In this document: in pieces, positions 62,286 to 64,000 of the stretch | Numbering within the stretch: the first letter of the stretch is position 1 | Layout: every line of letters starts with the position of its first letter | Assembly (NCBI RefSeq): GCF_003330845.1 | Contig: NZ_CP026121.1 | Span: 5,561,501 to 5,625,500, forward strand | From: Streptomyces sp. Go-475 | GTDB lineage: Bacteria; Actinomycetota; Actinomycetes; Streptomycetales; Streptomycetaceae | Direction of reading: 5' to 3' | DNA length: 64,000 nt | Translations under genes and position numbers: made by a program | The notes under the pieces: generated by a model | Told to the model about the DNA's origin: nothing | The model's input: the letters and a program-made list of their open reading frames with translations, nothing else | Database searches by the model: none

Positions 62286-64000
62286 TCGTACAGCTCCTCT
62301 TCGGCGAGGTACTTGACCAGCTCCTCCTTGTCGAACAGGGCGAGCAGGTCGGCACGGACGGGTTCGGTGGTCTCGCGGGTGAGCGTGATCTGGCCGCGGA
62401 CCGGGTCCGTCGCCGCCAGGCCGCCCGTCGGGTCGGTGAGCGCGCAGAGCAGGTTGATCCGGCGCCACTTGCGGTCCATCGACGGGTGGTCCTCCCGCGT
62501 GTGGCCGCCGCGCGACTCGGTGCGCTCCAGCGCGGCCCGCGCCACGCACTCGCTGACCAGCAGCATGTTCCGCAGGTCCAGGGCGAGGTGCCAGCCCGGG
62601 TTGAACTGCCGGTGCCCCTCGACCCCGGCCCGGCGCGCCCGCACGCGCAGCTCGGCCAGCTTCTCCAGGGCCTGCTTCATCTCCGTCTCGCGGCGGATGA
62701 TGCCGACCAGGTCGTTCATGGTCTGCTGGAGTTCCTGGTGCAGGGTGTACGGGTTCTCCGGCGGGCCCCCGGCCGGTTCCTCGATCTCCGCCTCGGCCGA
62801 GAAGGGCCGCAGTGCCTCCGCGGCGGCGGCGTCGATCTGCCCGTCGTCCACGGCGGGGCGCGCCCCGGACCGTTCCGCCGCGTACTCGGCCGCGTGCCAG
62901 CCCGCCCGGCGGCCGAAGACCAGCAGGTCGGACAGGGAGTTGCCGCCGAGCCGGTTGGAGCCGTGCATACCGCCGGCGACCTCACCGGCCGCGTACAGCC
63001 CGGGCACCCCGCGCGCCGCCGCCGTCTCGGACTCGACCGCGATCCCGCCCATCACGTAGTGGCAGGTGGGCCCGACCTCCATGGGCTCCGCCGTGATGTC
63101 GACGTCGGCCAGCTCCTTGAACTGGTGGTACATCGACGGCAGCCGCCGCTTGATCACCTCGGCGGGCATTCGCGTCGACACGTCGAGGAACACGCCCCCG
63201 TGCGGGGAGCCGCGGCCCTCCTTCACCTCGGCGTTGATCGCCCGGGCGACCTCGTCGCGGGGGAGCAGCTCGGGGGGACGCCGGTTGTGGTCCGGGTCGT
63301 CGTACCAGCGGTCGGCCTCCTCCTCCGTCTCGGCGTACTTGTCCTTGAAGACGTCGGGGATGTAGTCGAACATGAACCGCTTGCCCTCGGAGTTGCGCAG
63401 CACCCCGCCGTCACCGCGCACCGACTCGGTGACGAGGATGCCCTTCACCGACGGCGGCCAGACCATGCCGGTCGGGTGGAACTGCACGAACTCCATGTTC
63501 AGCAGGGGAGCGCCCGCGAGGAGGGCCAGCGCGTGGCCGTCGCCGGTGTACTCCCAGGAGTTCGACGTCACCTTGAAGGACTTGCCGATGCCGCCGGTCG
63601 CGATCACCACGGCCGGTGCCTCCAGCACGAAGAAGCGGCCCGACTCGCGCTCGTAGCCGAAGACCCCGGAGACGCGGCCGTCCTCCTTCAGCACCCGCGT
63701 GACCGTGCACTCCTGGAAGACCTTCAGCCGGGACTCGTAGTCGCCGGTCTCCCGGAAGTCCTCCTGCTGCAGGGAGACGATCTTCTGCTGGAGGGTGCGG
63801 ATCAGCTCCAGGCCCGTGCGGTCGCCCACGTGGGCGAGGCGCGGGTACTCGTGGCCGCCGAAGTTGCGCTGGGAGATCCGGCCGTCCTTGGTGCGGTCGA
63901 ACAGCGCGCCCCAGGTCTCCAGCTCCCACACCCGCTGCGGCGCCTCCTGGGCGTGCAGCTCGGCCATCCGCCACTGGTTGAGGAACTTGCCGCCGCGCAT
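62282..64000 (-). CDS. Succinate dehydrogenase/fumarate reductase flavoprotein subunit (N-terminus beyond right edge)
   Basis: 572 residues of the C-terminal part. The frame stays open to base 64000, and the N-terminal FAD GxGxxG motif is not present, so the gene continues off the window. Visible features are VVIATGGIGKSFKVTSNSWEYTGDGHALAL (FAD/substrate region), FVQFHPTGM, the capping-domain ...GVFLDVSTRMP, PTCHYVMGGIAV, AGEVAGGMHGSNRLGGNSL and the C-terminal helical bundle with ELRVRA. It oxidises succinate (or reduces fumarate). It is translationally coupled to the iron-sulfur subunit; the cytochrome b anchor is expected upstream, outside the window. Confidence 0.93.
   Translation of the reverse strand: MRGGKFLNQWRMAELHAQEAPQRVWELETWGALFDRTKDGRISQRNFGGHEYPRLAHVGDRTGLELIRTLQQKIVSLQQEDFRETGDYESRLKVFQECTVTRVLKEDGRVSGVFGYERESGRFFVLEAPAVVIATGGIGKSFKVTSNSWEYTGDGHALALLAGAPLLNMEFVQFHPTGMVWPPSVKGILVTESVRGDGGVLRNSEGKRFMFDYIPDVFKDKYAETEEEADRWYDDPDHNRRPPELLPRDEVARAINAEVKEGRGSPHGGVFLDVSTRMPAEVIKRRLPSMYHQFKELADVDITAEPMEVGPTCHYVMGGIAVESETAAARGVPGLYAAGEVAGGMHGSNRLGGNSLSDLLVFGRRAGWHAAEYAAERSGARPAVDDGQIDAAAAEALRPFSAEAEIEEPAGGPPENPYTLHQELQQTMNDLVGIIRRETEMKQALEKLAELRVRARRAGVEGHRQFNPGWHLALDLRNMLLVSECVARAALERTESRGGHTREDHPSMDRKWRRINLLCALTDPTGGLAATDPVRGQITLTRETTEPVRADLLALFDKEELVKYLAEEELYE

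Overview
The window is chromosomal DNA of a high-GC actinomycete, almost certainly a Streptomyces. Coding density is high with strong third-position G/C bias, GTG starts are common, and the gene families (SpoIIE-type PP2C phosphatase with HATPase, DUF4190 protein, SPOR-domain small protein, WXG100-type polymorphic toxin) are typical of the genus. No tRNA, rRNA, CRISPR array or insertion sequence was recognised.

Region 1 (1-31.8 kb) is most of an anthracycline-type aromatic polyketide gene cluster. The minimal PKS is a KSalpha/CLF pair at 18.6-21.1 kb, followed by a KASIII-like protein with a serine nucleophile and an acyltransferase. This is the DpsA-B-C-D order used for propionyl starter units. 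An ActIII-type ketoreductase, a didomain aromatase/cyclase with an unusual C-terminal SnoaL-like fusion, a PF04199-type ring cyclase, an ABM-type quinone-forming monooxygenase, a second SDR and a partial FAD hydroxylase complete the aglycone set. The deoxysugar genes are 4,6-dehydratase, 2,3-dehydratase, 3-aminotransferase, N,N-dimethyltransferase, 3,5-epimerase, 4-ketoreductase, 3-ketoreductase and PLP 3-dehydratase. Together they fit rhodosamine, 2-deoxyfucose and rhodinose, the sugars of aclacinomycin- and cosmomycin-type anthracyclines. Three glycosyltransferases are present, two with a heme-less P450-like activator directly upstream. Self-resistance is DrrA/DrrB efflux and a UvrA-like DrrC, with a glutathione peroxidase between them. 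A PadR regulator and three copies of a TCAARTTT-centred operator-like site, at the ornithine-cyclodeaminase/PKS operon and flanking the drrAB promoter, suggest one circuit linking production and efflux. No ACP, SARP regulator, aklanonic acid methyltransferase or sugar-1-phosphate nucleotidylyltransferase is visible; these may lie left of the window.

Region 2 (31.9-49 kb) holds a LysR/SDR divergent pair and a secreted subtilisin with a C-terminal P-domain. It also holds a large STAND (NB-ARC/TPR) plus MinD-like ATPase gene next to a CHAT-protease gene, which looks like a conflict or signalling module. The ATPase gene appears frameshifted in a repetitive Pro/Ser/Ala linker. Next come a DUF4190 membrane protein, a GntR/UTRA regulator, a SPOR-domain small protein, a striking 60-bp tandem-repeat array, a Nudix hydrolase, a stand-alone HATPase and a PAS/GAF/SpoIIE phosphatase.

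Region 3 (49-59.2 kb) is a polymorphic toxin/immunity locus on the minus strand. It has a 955-aa WXG100-like toxin ending in a PD-(D/E)XK-like nuclease domain, four tandem Imm49-family genes, a fifth Imm49 domain fused to a DUF1444-like domain, an Imm49 pseudogene with a large internal deletion, and a MORN/YwqK-type protein. A ~367-bp direct duplication and a chimeric immunity gene show ongoing duplication.

Region 4 (59.4-64 kb) has a membrane-anchored GH18-like barrel protein, an APH-fold kinase, and the iron-sulfur and (partial) flavoprotein subunits of a succinate dehydrogenase/fumarate reductase.
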